Shown here piece by piece: positions 43,668 through 56,500 of a DNA stretch of 64,000 nt. Under the pieces are notes generated by a model, which saw only the letters and a program-made list of their open reading frames with translations, did no database searches and was not told the origin of the DNA. The DNA comes from Heterodera schachtii (Eukaryota > Nematoda > Chromadorea > Rhabditida > Heteroderidae). The stretch covers positions 254,821-318,820 of the forward strand of contig SIJG01000043.1 of assembly GCA_023374025.1 (NCBI GenBank). The letters are read 5' to 3'. The translations under genes were made by a program, and so were the position numbers. The number at the start of each line of letters is the position of its first letter. The stretch's first letter is position 1.

Positions 43668-45465
43668 CAGGGATGTGCCGAGCCAGACAAAATCCGATTC
43701 CGATTAAATCGCCGATTCCGATTATGGCCAAAAATCCGATACGGTTTTAAACCCGATTACGATTATGGCCCAAAATCCGATTAATTGCGATTCCGATTCC
43801 GATTTTTTTTAATAATTTTTTCCCAAAAAATTTATTCATAATCAAAATCATAAATTTTAAGATTGTGATGCAAAAATAAAAGTTTGTCCACATTCTCAGT
43901 AGAGACCGGACGGGATCGGGATCCCGCGGGATTTCTTCGGGATCCCGCGGGATTAAATTCGGGATCCCGACCTCGGGATCCGTCCCGAACGATTTTTTAA
44001 ATTCATCGGGATTGATCGGGATCGGGATTTCATCGGGATCCCGAACCGGGATCCCTCCCGACCATTTTACCAATCCCGCGGGATCCCGCGGGATTGAAGT
44101 CATGATAATTTTTCGAAAAATCTCCATTTTTTAATTAATATCTTGAATTTTAAATTAAAAAATATTGTCATTTGCTAATTTTTCTTAAAAAATCCGTAAA
44201 AATCTCAAAAAATTTCCACAGGTCTCCAAAATTCCAATAAAATTTTCAAAGTTTAACGTAAAAGTTGGCCATTTTGTGACTTTTATTTTTTCAAAAAAGA
44301 ATTATCAAAATTTTTTTTAATTCCTAAAATATTATTTTAAAACTTTTATATTATGACACAACAATTTCTAAGAATTTTGTGCAAAAAATTAGATTAGAAA
44401 TTGTTGTCTACGTATTTTTCCTTCGGTGCATATCTGCAGCGCCGGACTCTAAAATCCTTATTTTCCTGAAAATTTTGCTCAAAATCGCTAAAAAATTTTG
44501 GGTTTTTTGGACAAAATCTGTTAACAAATCGCATCCAAAATTACAAAAAATTTTCCCGGCGGCGTCTATCGGCGCCGCCTGCCTCCACCTTGTTCCTTAA
44601 AGTTTTTGAAAAATCTCAGCAAAAAAATCATAAAAATCTGATTTTTTGGCTCCGATGCACTTAACGATTTGCTAATTTTCCTCAAATTGTTAAAACTGAT
44701 CATAGGAGGCGAAAATATAAAAATTTATATTAATTAAATTGTAAAAAAACAATTTAAAGCTATGTTGTTAAATGTACTAATTTTTGGTCCTAAAATCTGA
44801 TTTTTTAAGCATGATATTCGAATTTTGAAAATTTTCTAAAAACCTGATATAATTCCCTTCCTATTTTTATTCAATGGAATTGATCAATTATAAATATTAG
44901 AGAAGCATTATAACAAAACTTGACCCAAAACGTAAAAAAAATGAGTTTTTTGCAAATCCCGATAATCCCGCGGGATCCCGAAAAAAATCTTCGGGATTGA
45001 TCGGGATCGGGATTCGGTCGGGGTCCCGAGTCGGGATCCGTCCCGATCGTTTTTACGAAATGTTCTGGATTGATCGGGATCGGGATTCAGTCGGGATCCC
45101 GACTCGGGATCCCTCCGACCCCAGTTGTCCGGTCTCTAATTCTCAGGCATGTAAAATATTCCCAGATATTTGACAATTTTTGTTAAATAACAAAAAACTT
45201 GATTATCCGGCACTGCTTTGTGAGAAAAATTTAATTTCAGTCATTATGTTAAAATAAGATTAAAACATTCGTTTCAGAAAACATTTTTTTCAAAATTCCT
45301 TGGTATTTTCGCTAAAAAAATTCCTTCAAAAGGTCAATTCTTAGGGATGTAATAATCGGATTTCAAGGCAAAATCCGATTACGATTATCCGATTCCGATT
45401 ATGGCCCAAAATCCGATTAATTGCGATTCCGATTACGATTACGATTCCGATTCGGCACATCCCTG
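43668..45465. mobile_element. hAT-like MITE, 8-bp TSD GTACGCAC, host of another element
   Basis: Ends CAGGGATGTGCCGA and its mirror, with GTACGCAC on both sides (43660-43667, 45466-45473). The subterminal repeats are made of ATTCCGATTACGATT. Without the inner element it is about 550 bp. Confidence 0.92.
43900..45138. mobile_element. hAT-like MITE, 1239 bp, 8-bp TSD ATTCTCAG, nested
   Basis: Ends TAGAGACCGGAC and its mirror; ATTCTCAG on both sides (43892-43899, 45139-45146). The subterminal arrays are CGGGATCGGGATTCGGTCGG words. A GC hairpin lies at 44556-44581. A truncated copy sits at 6700-6930. Confidence 0.92.
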
Positions 45466-45792
45466 GTACGCACCACACAATTTGCCCTTTAATTGCACCT
45501 CCTCTTTCCCTACGGCAACAAATGGGCAGAAAATCAGACAAAAATCAATTTTGGGAGAGGGGCCAAAATTAAGCGAAAATATGTACAAAAAAAAAAAATA
45601 TCAAATAAAAAAAGTAACAAAAATTTAAATAAAAATAAGGTTAAATATGAATAGTTATATAATAAGTTGTGTAAAAGATTTCATTAAATATTAGTTTTCT
45701 TATTTTATTATTATCCACTTCAATATTCGATGCAATTAATCAAATAAAACACGAAAAAAGTTTCTCTGAAATATTTGGCCAAGAATGGGACG

Positions 45793-46146
45793 GACCGGGC
45801 CGTTTTCGTACGAGCGCAAATTTTTGGCTATAACTTTTTTCTTTGTCAACCAAATCCAACTTTCTTGGTATCATTCGAGAGCCCTTCGGATGCTCTATTA
45901 GCTGCAAAATTTCAAAAAATTTCGTTAAGTTTAAAAAAAGTTCGAGCCAAAAAAGTTGGAAAATCTGGTTTTTTGAATTCTTCTGGCCATAACTTTTTTG
46001 AACCTTAACGAGATTTTTCAAAATTTTGCAGGCTAATAGAGGACACTTAGGGCTATCGAATGATACCAAGATTGTTGAATTTGGTTGGCAAAGAAAAAAG
46101 TTATAGCCAAAAACTTTGGCTGCTCGTACGAAAACGACCCCGACCC
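45793..46146. mobile_element. Foldback element, 354 bp, direct repeat AGAATGGGACG on both sides
   Basis: AGAATGGGACG lies at 45782-45792 and 46147-46157. The arms GGGCCGTTTTCGTACGAGC and GCTCGTACGAAAACG are inverted. Because the target was SHF coding sequence, the duplication shows this palindrome moves as a unit. Confidence 0.88.
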
Positions 46147-46726
46147 AGAATGGGACGACGGAGCAGAACAAAACATATGTCAAATTGATCAAATAATTCA
46201 TTGTGAAACTGCTGATCAGAATAGGCAATTTGGACAAAATGATTGGCAAATTGATCATTTGGAAGTGAAAGAAGAGGAGAGTGAAGAAATGTCCAAGGAA
46301 TGTGACCAATTGGAACAATTGCCTGCAAATGTTTGACAAATTTGTTGATAATTTTATAATTTTGGAAAATAAAAAAGAAAAGAGAAATTGTTGAAAAATT
46401 TCATAGAACAAAAGAGAAATTCAAGCAAATGGGAAAGAAATTTTCAAAAAAAAAAGAATTAGTGAAAATTGATAAAAAAATTGCAAAAAATTAGGGTTGT
46501 CGGTCAAGAGAAAATTTACAAATGGAAAAGAGAATTGGAATGATGATCCATAAAATTCGGAAGAGAATATAAAATGATAAAACGATCTGATCAAATATAT
46601 GGCAAATTAATGAAATTAAATGAAAAAATTTGGAGAGAAAAAATGAAAAATGCCGAAAAATAAAAGCAAAACATTTGGATACAAATACATACCAGAAGCC
46701 ATTATTTATAAATGGAAGAGACCACC

Positions 46727-47102
46727 GTGTTGGGTCGAAGGACAAAAAGTGCAAAAATTTGCTAATTTTTTGACTAAATCCACTCATAACTTTTCTTAGA
46801 CGCAGCAACCAAATTGTACAATCTTGGTATCATACGATAGCCCTAAGAGTTCTTTATTAGCCTGCCAAATTTCAAGAAATTTTATTAAGTTTTTCAAAAG
46901 TTTTCTAGCCAAAAAAATGAAAAAATTGTCATAACTTTTGAAAAACTTAATAAAATTTTTTGAAATTTGGTAGGCTAATAAAGAACTCTTAGGGCTATCG
47001 TATGATACCAAGATTGTGCAATTTGTTGCGTTTACGAAAAGTTATGAGTGGATTTAGTCAAAAAATTAACAAATTTTGCACTTTTTGTCCTTCGACCTAG
47101 CA
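46727..47102. mobile_element. Foldback element in the same SHF remnant
   Basis: TTGGGTCGAAGGACAAAAAG on the left and CTTTTTGTCCTTCGACC on the right; the core ATCATACGATAGCCCTAAGA and its mirror inside. Confidence 0.8.
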
Positions 47103-47439
47103 CCGGAAGAGACAATTTAAACAATGGTAATTGGGTGAAAAATTGATGAGCAAAAAAAGAGAAATTATTGAAAAATATTTTAAAATTAAAATCTTTAAAA
47201 AAATAAAATAATTTTTAATTTATTTGCTCTAAATCTGAATATGTTTTAGAGCGAAATTGAAAAACGGAAATGATAAAGGAATATAATCAGATGAAAAAAA
47301 AACATCCCAACCTTAAAGAACACAAAATTGCCTCAAAATTGGAAATTCCAATAAACTTATTAAAAATTACAAACGAAAATGTTGAAAATGCAAAAATTTT
47401 TTTATTAAAATATCATTTATAAAGTGTTATGACTAGGAC

Positions 47440-48290
47440 CCCAATTTTTAGGTTTTAGCCTATTTTTTTTCTGAGCTCCCAGTGGCTTGAACTAAAAAAT
47501 TTTTGAAAAAACTTATCTTGACCTATTTTGGCGTTTTCCCAAAATTATTAATACATATGCAATAAAAACGAAAAATACACCCCTAAGAAATCGACCCAAA
47601 AATTTTTGAAAATACACCTCTAAGAAATCAAAAATTTTCTCAAAAATTCATCTCCAAAATTATTATTTTTTGACAAGAATTTTTAATTAAGAAAAATTTT
47701 TTGATTAAATTTTTCAAAAAAAAAATGTAGAAATTTCAAATTCATAAGTAGGGCTGGGAATTTAAGTCACGAAAAATCTCCAAAAAGTCGACTAAAAAAG
47801 TCATACAAAAAGTCATAAAAAACGCAAAAAAGTCACGAAAAATAGAAAAAAGTCCTGAAAAAATAGCCAAAAAGTCACAAAAAAAATTCATAAAAGCACG
47901 AAAAAATGCAAAAAAAAGTCCTGAAAAGTTAGGCGAAAGTTAAAAAAAATCCAATTTTTAATAATTTACAGAATAAACATTTTGATTATATTTTTAGACA
48001 CTTAATTTTATAAATAGGTACATAAAATAGGCATAAAAAAGAGATTCTTCCAACAATTAAGAAAAAATTAAATCAGGTTTCATTGCCTTTTTATCGATCG
48101 AAATTTTATTTTTCGGAATTTTCTTTGTATTTTTCGGCATTTTCTTTGATGAATTTCAAATTTTGTCTCAAAATGTCAAAAAAGTCACGAAAAAAGTCAT
48201 AAAAACGCAAAAAAGTCCTAAAAATCCCAAAAAGTGTAAAAAAGTCAAAAAAAGTCACAAAAAAATACATGTTAGAAGCTTCAAACAGAG
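47440..48290. repeat. Fragments of two word-repeat MITEs
   Basis: 47441 starts like the 4591-6432 element (TAGGACCCCAATTTTTAGG) with ACACCCCTAAGAAATCGACC. 47757 starts TAGGGCTGGGAATTTAAGTC and repeats AAAAAGTCACGAAAAA. I could not find the matching right ends. Confidence 0.55.
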
Positions 48291-48624
48291 TTTAGAACAC
48301 TTTTAAAGTCATTTTAAAAATTGTAATCAGAAATGTCATTTATTTTCTATATTTGTACTGATTTCAAAAAGCATTTAACATTTCCTTATTTTTTTCCAAT
48401 TTGTTCTCTTAATGTCCTGAATTTTGTATAAAAAATGTCATGGTTTTCAAATAGCCAATCATTGGCAATTGACTTTTTGCAATTCTCGTCATTAATTCTT
48501 TTATAATTATAATAATAATATTTCAATTTTAAATAAAATGCCAATTTATTTATTTTTTTTGCCAATCATTTCCACTTAATATTTTTTTTACATTTAAGAA
48601 AATTTCCTCCCATATCGCAAAAGA

Positions 48625-49250
48625 ATGAAGTTGTGCCTATTATTCTTTTTATTTCTGTTTTTGATCATTCAAATAAATCAAATTGGATCAGAAAAGAACA
48701 AATTGGAACAAAAAACATTTGAAGAAATATTTGGAGAAAAATGGGAAGAAAAAAGAAACGAAGAAAATTTGGAAGAAAAAAGAGAAATAATCAGAAAATT
48801 TAATAAGATAAAAGAGAAAATTAAGCAAAAAGGAAGAAAATATTCAAAAAAGAATTGGGAAAAATTGAAAGAAAAATAGCGAAAAAATTGGGCACAAATC
48901 GTACTTATATTTATGAATGGATTAAAGAATTGGGATTAAATCAAATGAATTCTTACAAAACAAAAACTGATGAAGAAAAATTCGAAATTGTACAGAAATT
49001 TGCTAAAATGTCAAACGAATTTAAGCAAAAAGGAAGAACATATTCGAAAAAAGAATGGAATAAAAATTATGCCAAAATCAGTAAGAAAATCGGAGTAAAT
49101 TATGGAACAATTCAAAAATGGAAGAAGCAATTCGGAATTAGCCGAAAAATAATAACGCAAAAAGAAAAAATGGAGAAAATGAAAATTTATTGGCAAAAAA
49201 AATGGAAAAGCCAAAAATGAGTGACAAAGAAATTGAAAAATATTGAAAAT
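48625..49250 (+). pseudogene. SHF family copy with at least two frameshifts
   Basis: Signal peptide (MKLCLLFFLFLFLIIQI) and module 1 start are intact. The frame then fails near 48850, inside an A-rich run, and continues one frame over as KIERKIAKKLGTNRTYIYEW and module 2 (KEWNKNYAKISKKIGVNYGT). It is lost again near 49200 before module 3. Homopolymer sequence errors could explain both breaks, so a functional gene is not excluded. Confidence 0.75.
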
Positions 49251-49390
49251 TCATAGACAGACCATAATCAAATGGAAGAAACATTTGGGAAAGAAAAACG
49301 GAGGAATGAAAACGGATGAAACAAGAAAATTGGACCAATTTTGCCTAAAAATGACCGATGATTAAATTAAATTAAAAATTTTTTTGGCAC

Positions 49391-49983
49391 TAATGCACGT
49401 TATGAGTCCAATCGACTTTTATGAGTTCAACTAATTGCCAAAACTTGCTTTCTAATATCATCACTTTGTTGATATTCAACAAAGCCTAATCATCTTTTTG
49501 GTATCACTCGAAACACAGAGTCTAAATGTAAAATACTAGAAAACAAGAGAATTCTAACATTTGCATGAAAGTTACAAACGAAAATAATCAGCAATTACTT
49601 AATTAATCAAATCTTTTTTGGTAATTGCCTGAACGCTGCGATTTTACAAATTTTAGCTTCGTTAGACTTTGTGCTTTCGAATGATACCAAAAAGATAGGC
49701 ATAGCTCGAACATGAACAAAGTTATTCTAAAAAAAAACCCGGGATTGTCAATCGATTGGACTCATAAAAGTCGATTGGACTCATAAAAGTCGATTGGACT
49801 CATAAAAGTCGATTGGACTCATAAATTGGACTCATGAAAGTCGATTGGACTCATAAAAGTCGATTGGACTCATAAAAATCGATTGGACTCATAAAAATCG
49901 ATTGGACTCATAAAAATCGATTGGACTCATAAAAATCGATTGGACTCATAAAAATCGATTGGACTCATAAAGTGCATTAGAGC
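49391..49983. mobile_element. TIR element with a subterminal 18-bp array
   Basis: CTAATGCACGTTATGAGTCC at the left is mirrored by GGACTCATAAAGTGCATTAG at the right. CGATTGGACTCATAAAA repeats about twelve times next to the right end (49748-49972), against one or two copies at the left. A foldback-like core (GGTATCACTCGAAACAC / GTGCTTTCGAATGATACC) fills the middle. Confidence 0.7.
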
Positions 49984-50565
49984 CTATTTTTTGTGGGACT
50001 AAAGGAATTTCATTAATTTTACCAATTAATGTTATGTAAGTATTGTTTATTTGTTTTGGTGAGTTTTTTGTGCATATAAATGCATATTTTAGGGATTTTC
50101 GAGAATAAAAATGCATATTTTGCCATTTTTGTGTATTTAGAGCATATTTCGGCCTAAAATCTCGAAAAATTTTGAATTTTTTGTAAGAACTTTTGAAGAA
50201 TTTGTCGATATAAAAAGTAATTTGTTTTAGAACATAATAAAAACTTAAATTTCTAAATTGCATATATAAATTTTGAAACGAAAATTTTTTGCTAAATTTT
50301 TTTTTTCTAAAATTTTGTAAATTAATTGGGCCATTTTATAATTGATCAATTAATGCTAATGATATTTTATTTTTATTTAACTTATTCAAATTTCAACAAT
50401 GGAAAAAGGCATTTATCAAAAAATTTAAATTCACATTATGATTTTTGCTGTCGTAAAATGTTTCAAATGAAAAGCAAGGTTGACAATTACCGTACAATGC
50501 AAAATTCAAATATTCGAGTCATACTGTCCATACAATTCCCCCCCCCCCCCCAAAGCGATCACTGA

Positions 50566-53500
50566 TCAGACGCATCCAAATTCGTACCAAATCTCCCCCT
50601 TTGGGCCTTCCCTCCGTTCACCGCCATGGCCATTTTGTGGCGGGCCATGTTGCTGCTGCTGCTGCTGCTCATAATTATGGTCATTAGCACCATCATTAGC
50701 ATCGTAATTAGCTTCTCGTGGAGCTGCTGGTTCAACAGCTTCACGACGCTCGCCGGTCGCCGCCACATTCTCATAAACGCTGGACGCCTTCTCCGCTCGC
50801 TCGGCGACCGAGTTGCGCGGGACCAACTCGCCGCGCATTTGGTTGCAATTATCTTCGGCGACAATTGTCGCTGTAGTCGCTGTTGGACTGCTGCCACCAC
50901 TACCGTTGGCCACCACAATATTACTGGACGACTGTGTGCTGTATACTGTAATAAATGTGTGTTTATTAAAGTTAGTTATTATAAGTTTTATGATGGCGAT
51001 CTGCTTAAAAAACTATTTCTAATATTATTTTTCCAATTTATTTGTCGAAATAAAAATTTTCATGACGAATGATGGGGTTTTTGAGCTTTTAAGGCATCAT
51101 GAGAATTTTTAAAATTGGAAAATGGAGCTTAGATCTAAGGAGTATTATTGATATTCAAATTTCGAATTATTTTCTCTTAAATTCCTTTAATTCCATTTTG
51201 GTAATTCAAAAATTATTTTTTAATATAATATTATTGTCTGTAAAATAAAAAGAAAAGAAAATGCTTTCTCATGGTTGATTTTTATAATTAATTTTAAATT
51301 CAATTATAAAATAATTAAATGCCATTCATATTTTACAATACTTTTATTTCCAAGACAATTTGATGATGAAAATGGTGGTTTGTTGGATGTGATTGATGAT
51401 GGTGATGATCCGTTACTGTTTGATTTTGGTGTTGACGAATCGCGTGGATTTGGAAAGTGTTGTTGTTGCTGTTGTTGGCAAAAATTTGCCTAAATATAAA
51501 AGCATGGGGCTAATATTATTCAGTTTTTTTTTTTTGCGTTGAACTCATAAATTTTAAGCCTTTGTCTCCATTTTTTAAAGACTTGGAGTCCTCGACCAAA
51601 ATTCCTAATTGAATTAAAAAAACTAATTGATCAATCAATATCAATTAAACGTAAACAAAATTAGGTTGATCAATTTTTTTGCTCTGTCTGATCAAACCTG
51701 ATCAAATCACTTATATAAAATTACGGACGAAAGCAAATATTTCCGAGTCCTAATCTCAAAATAATCTGATTGAGTCAGTGTGATCAGATATATCTGATCA
51801 GAATGTGTATATTTGAATGCAATAAGTTTTATTTATCCTTTTTTTAAATCATTCACATTTGTCCGTGCTCCCAAATACGGTGAAGGAGGCAATGATCGGC
51901 AACTACTGTTGCTGCCAATTGAAGACGGTGGCGAACCTCTCTTCGCTACCGTACCACTGCTGACAGCCATTTTGGCTGTACTGTTTTGAATGCCCGGATA
52001 CGGTGGAGGAGGTGGCCTGCTGACAACAAACTGTTGCTGTTGCGCTGGTACCATTGTTGTTGTAGCAGGCATTTTTGTGGGCAGTTCTGCGTGGCGATGG
52101 ACAATTTTTGGTGTTTGAACAGTGGCGTAGTGTAGTACAGTATGGTTTTCTTAATAGGAATACTTTAAAAATTTAAAAAATTATCATTTTAATACAGGGA
52201 AGAGTTTTTAAATTTTAACCCCGAATTCAGAAATTTTGGCATGGTATTCAAATTTTTTTCCTAATCACCGTACCATTTGCCTCCATACAGTATGCGTTGC
52301 ACCGTATCTCACCTCTTTGCTCTTCCGCAATGCCAACAATATCGTCCTTTTGCATCACTTTACAGCATGCCGGCAATTGATGTTGCTGCTGTTCCGCAAT
52401 AATGTTGTTGTTGTTAAATTGTTGCATTGGTTCGGCAAATGACCGTACCATCGTCCCTACCGTAGCCGCCGGAGGTGGACACCGTAGCGAACCACCAAAG
52501 CGACCGTTACGCGCCCGTAACAGCAGCGAATTGTTCAACGGTGCCAATGGTGCTTGTCTCAACACGTGGTTGTGCGGTGCCGAATGGTGCTGGTGGTGGT
52601 GGTGGAGGTGGTCAGCTGCGACAACGCCGTTGGCACAAATTGTGCCACGTTCAATGCTACAGCCGCCACCTGTTAGGGTTTTTAAAAATGAAATTTTCTA
52701 CCGACATAAAAGTGTTTAGTTAGGAGACAGTGTAATTAGGAATAGGCATAATTAAAATCCCATAAAATTCCTAGCATTTAAAAAAATTCCGGATTTTAAT
52801 TCTGAACTTTTGGGACGAAATAATAGATTTTTCGTGACCTTCTGCTGATCCCTGTCCAGGAATCTCCAATAATTACGCTCTAATTTGTAAGACGAAAATA
52901 ATTTGTACAAATTAGTGACAAATAAAATGTTTGCACTTGTTTACCAAAACATTGCTGCTTGTTACTGTACACTGAGCTGATCGAACTGTACAATGATGTT
53001 GAACAGCGTGACGGTCTGTTGTTGCTCGTCTGGACGGGCAATTGGTCTACAGCAATTACAAATAAATTTATATAATCGTTTAAATTTTTAATATATTTTA
53101 AATTTTGAAAATTTTAATTTATTAAATAATTTCATTAATTAATTTTATTTATATAAAGAATAAATTTTTCACTCTATTTATTTGACATATGTATTATTTG
53201 AATATATTATTATATTTATGGATTATATTTTATAATAGTGCAGCACAAAAACATACAATTATTATAATAATATATATGTCATGTGAATTGGTCAATTAAA
53301 AATTGTCATGTACATGGTAGCCGTATGCCATATGCATTGTTCAGTATACATTAATAGGGATTTCCAAAATTACGGTAACCTTATTTCTGTAAGTATGTAT
53401 CAATGATAATGGGTACAAACAGATATGCAAATTAAATTCGTCAATTTGGTGCAAATTCAATTAGGTGCAATGAATATAATTAGGCGAATTACGGTAACCG

Positions 53501-56500
53501 TATGCATTCATTACTCATCCACAAATTCATTGTTCACGCATTTTCGAATGTGCTGCAAGTGCTCCAAACACGCAGAAGTGTCACTATAAAAAGTGCTGGT
53601 GCTAATTAACAATTTGCAAAAATTAAAAAAAAAAGAGCCATTTAATGATACTGGAGGAAAACAAATAAAAAATAAAAAATGATTTAATTATTTAAAATTA
53701 AAAAATAGAAATGAAAAGCTTAATTTTTTTGCATTTTATAGAGGCATTAAATTTTAAAAATTTTTTTATTCCATCATAAAAATTATATAAGAATTTAAGA
53801 GAAAATGTAAAACCTTGTTGTTTTTTTTTAATTGTTTAGACAAACCACATAAATTTTCAGAAAATCCCAAACAAAAAAACTAAGAACAAGAGCCACAAAT
53901 AGAAACATTTTCAAAAATATTAATAGCTCGACCCTTTAATATTTCGCGCTTAATTAACTTTAATATATACAAAAAAAAAATAATAATTCTCTCCAGAAAC
54001 ACTCATAAAATTGTGTGCCATTATTCTAATTATGGCACAAAATAACCAAAGAAGCTTACAGATTGTTGGTGTTGTGCCAATAGCATTGAATGCAAAACTG
54101 TCGCTGGGGGTGGCACTCGCTGACGCCGTGCGGCGGCGGCGGCGGAAATAGTCGCAGTACGACTCAGCGAGTTCTTGCGCTCGCTGCTGGTGACAGGCAC
54201 GCGACTGGCGACCGGCGTTGAGCGACGCAACAGCGTTGTGCGACTGAAGAACCGTTGCACAACCGACGCTGAGGAGGCGGAGGACGACGACGACGTCGTT
54301 GAGGACTGCTTTTCCAACGACAAACAACCACCGCTACCGCTTGATGTGGTGGTGGTGTTGGCACATTCGTCCGTGCTCAGTTGGCGCTGGCGGTGCTGAG
54401 ATGGCGGAGGCGGCAAACCGCACGGAAATGTTGCGATTGTCACGCTGGGCGTGTTGTTGCAATGCTGCCGCGTTCTGTTACTGCTTGGTGCCGACGATAC
54501 TTTCGGAGCAGCAGCAGCGGTCATTATGTTAGTGGTTGTTGTGGGGATGGTGTTAATTGGCGGCGGATTTGGTGGTGGAATTGGTGGGGGTGGGTGCTGA
54601 TTTTGGTGGTGGTGGTGGTGGTGCGGACTCATTGTGGACGGACAAGCTGACAAACAGGTGCGATAAATTTAGAAAAGCGAATTTTTTTTTTTTACATTTT
54701 TATATACATAGGTAACAGGGAAGAGACGGGTGCCGCCAATTCCGGCATTTTTTGACTCGTATTCTAATTCGGGATTGCCGACATTTTCGGTGAGGATAAG
54801 AAATTTTCAGAAATTTGTTGGGGGATTGAAAATTTATTTTTAGATATTTTACAAAAAATATTTCGCCAATTTGGAAAATACTTTTCAGCGCTAAAATTTG
54901 AGCGCCAAAGCTCGAAAACCAATTTACCAATTGTTGAATTTGAATATTAAGTTTTGGGTTTTGTTGTCCAAATTTGCTTATTTTTAAGTGTGTACTAACT
55001 AATTTAGAGGGTCCAAGTCTTAGAAATTAAAACAAATTGATTCTAAGAAATGTGCCTGGTTTGTCTTAAATTCTAAGATTTCTTATTCTGATCCTGAAAA
55101 TAATGAAGTTTTTTCCCGATGGGGACCCCAAAATTTTTTCTAAGATATTTTAATTTGTCCAAAAATTAACAATGTTTGTGTGAAAATCTGTTACCAGAAC
55201 TAAATTTTCAAAACTCTCTCCCGTCGGCGCATTTAGTGCTTTTCATGAACAATTAAATGACTCAAAATTCTAATGATAATAGTGATTGTGCAACAAACAA
55301 ACATCAAAAACAACTGTGCTATTTAATCACTAATTAAGCATTAATTAATTAATTAATTTTAATTGAAAATTAAAATTGACTTTTTAATTATATTTTTGGA
55401 TAACTCACCGTAAATTGCATTGCTGCGCATACTTCCTCCATTATTATTGCCACCACCGCCAAAGTGGTTGCTGCCGCCGGTCGTGCCGTATTGGCTGTTG
55501 TTGCGCTGCGACGGCGCTGTGCCGTTTGCTGCTTGAGCGACTGGGACCGTGTTCGCCACGTTCGTGCACGCAGCGGCAGGTGGCGGACACGGCGGAGGCG
55601 GTGGTGGGCTGTGCGCGAGTGCGTTTGCGCCTCGGCTGGCAGGCGGCGTTGTCGCTGCGGTCGTCGTCAGCAGTTCGTCCGTGGAGTAAATGCTGCTGTC
55701 CTCCTCGGACCGTTCACTGCTTGCCGATGCGGAGTTGGCCGCAGCAGCAGCCAACGAAAGATGCTGCAGCTGCTCCTTGCCCCCTTTACGGCTTGGACTC
55801 TACGGAGGGGGAAGGGATAAAATTTAAAAAGTGTAGATTTTTTAGAAATTAAAAAATTTGCAAAAAATGGAAAAATCAAGAAAATTCACAAAAAATTGTA
55901 AATAAACAAATATATTTTTTCTAATTCTTTAATAATTCAATTTATCAAATATTTATTAAAGCTTTCTCGGCAATGGATGAAGTAAACCCATAAAAAGGGA
56001 AAGAGAATGAAAATCTTCGGCAATTTAATTAGATTTCCTAGAAAATGAAAATTTCGGGAATTTTATTCAGATTTCCTAATGAGTTTATTAAAATTTCAGA
56101 AGTTTTTCTTTCCATTCAAAATTTTAAATGTTTTCTTGCGCATTAATAATGATTTTTTGGGCATCTTTAACTCCTTTTCCTTTAAAAGTGATCAGAAGCA
56201 CATAAATTTTTTCTATGATACAAAAACAAATCTTTAGAAATTACCCAATTTTTCCAATAAAAATGCTCAAATTATTAATTACTAATACAGAAAATTTTGT
56301 AAGTACAGTATCCCAGGGCAGCGGATACTGTAAAATTATTGCTTTCTTTGTCTCACTTTTGAGATCAGTTTGGCTGCTCGTTTCATGAATGTGGTGCGTT
56401 CAGCAGATTTTCGTGTGTCCATCTGCTTGTACTGCTCCATGATCTTTTCCTCCAATTTTTCTTTATGCCGTCGAAGGGTCATTAATTTTTCCTGAATTTT

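Larger units (their letters stand above)
45740..47410 (+). pseudogene. SHF family remnant broken by two foldback elements
   Basis: Fragments in family order: KHEKSFSEIFGQEWD (45745-45792), a foldback at 45793-46146, EWDDGAEQN and an acidic stretch, then KKREIVEKFHRTKEKFKQMG with KFSKKKE and a stop (about 46375-46495). A second foldback (about 46727-47102) follows, then EIEKRK, IKEYNQMKKKHPNLKEHKIA near 47250-47350. Frames change and stops intervene, so it is dead. Confidence 0.7.

Noticed and set aside
49748..49972. Regular direct repeats resembling a CRISPR array
   Set aside because: Units are contiguous with no unique spacers, the genome is eukaryotic, and the array belongs to a transposon end.
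52475..55852. Long plus-strand frames rich in Cys, Arg and Trp
   Set aside because: Antisense shadows of the girdin-like gene's Gln/Ser/Pro/His-rich exons.
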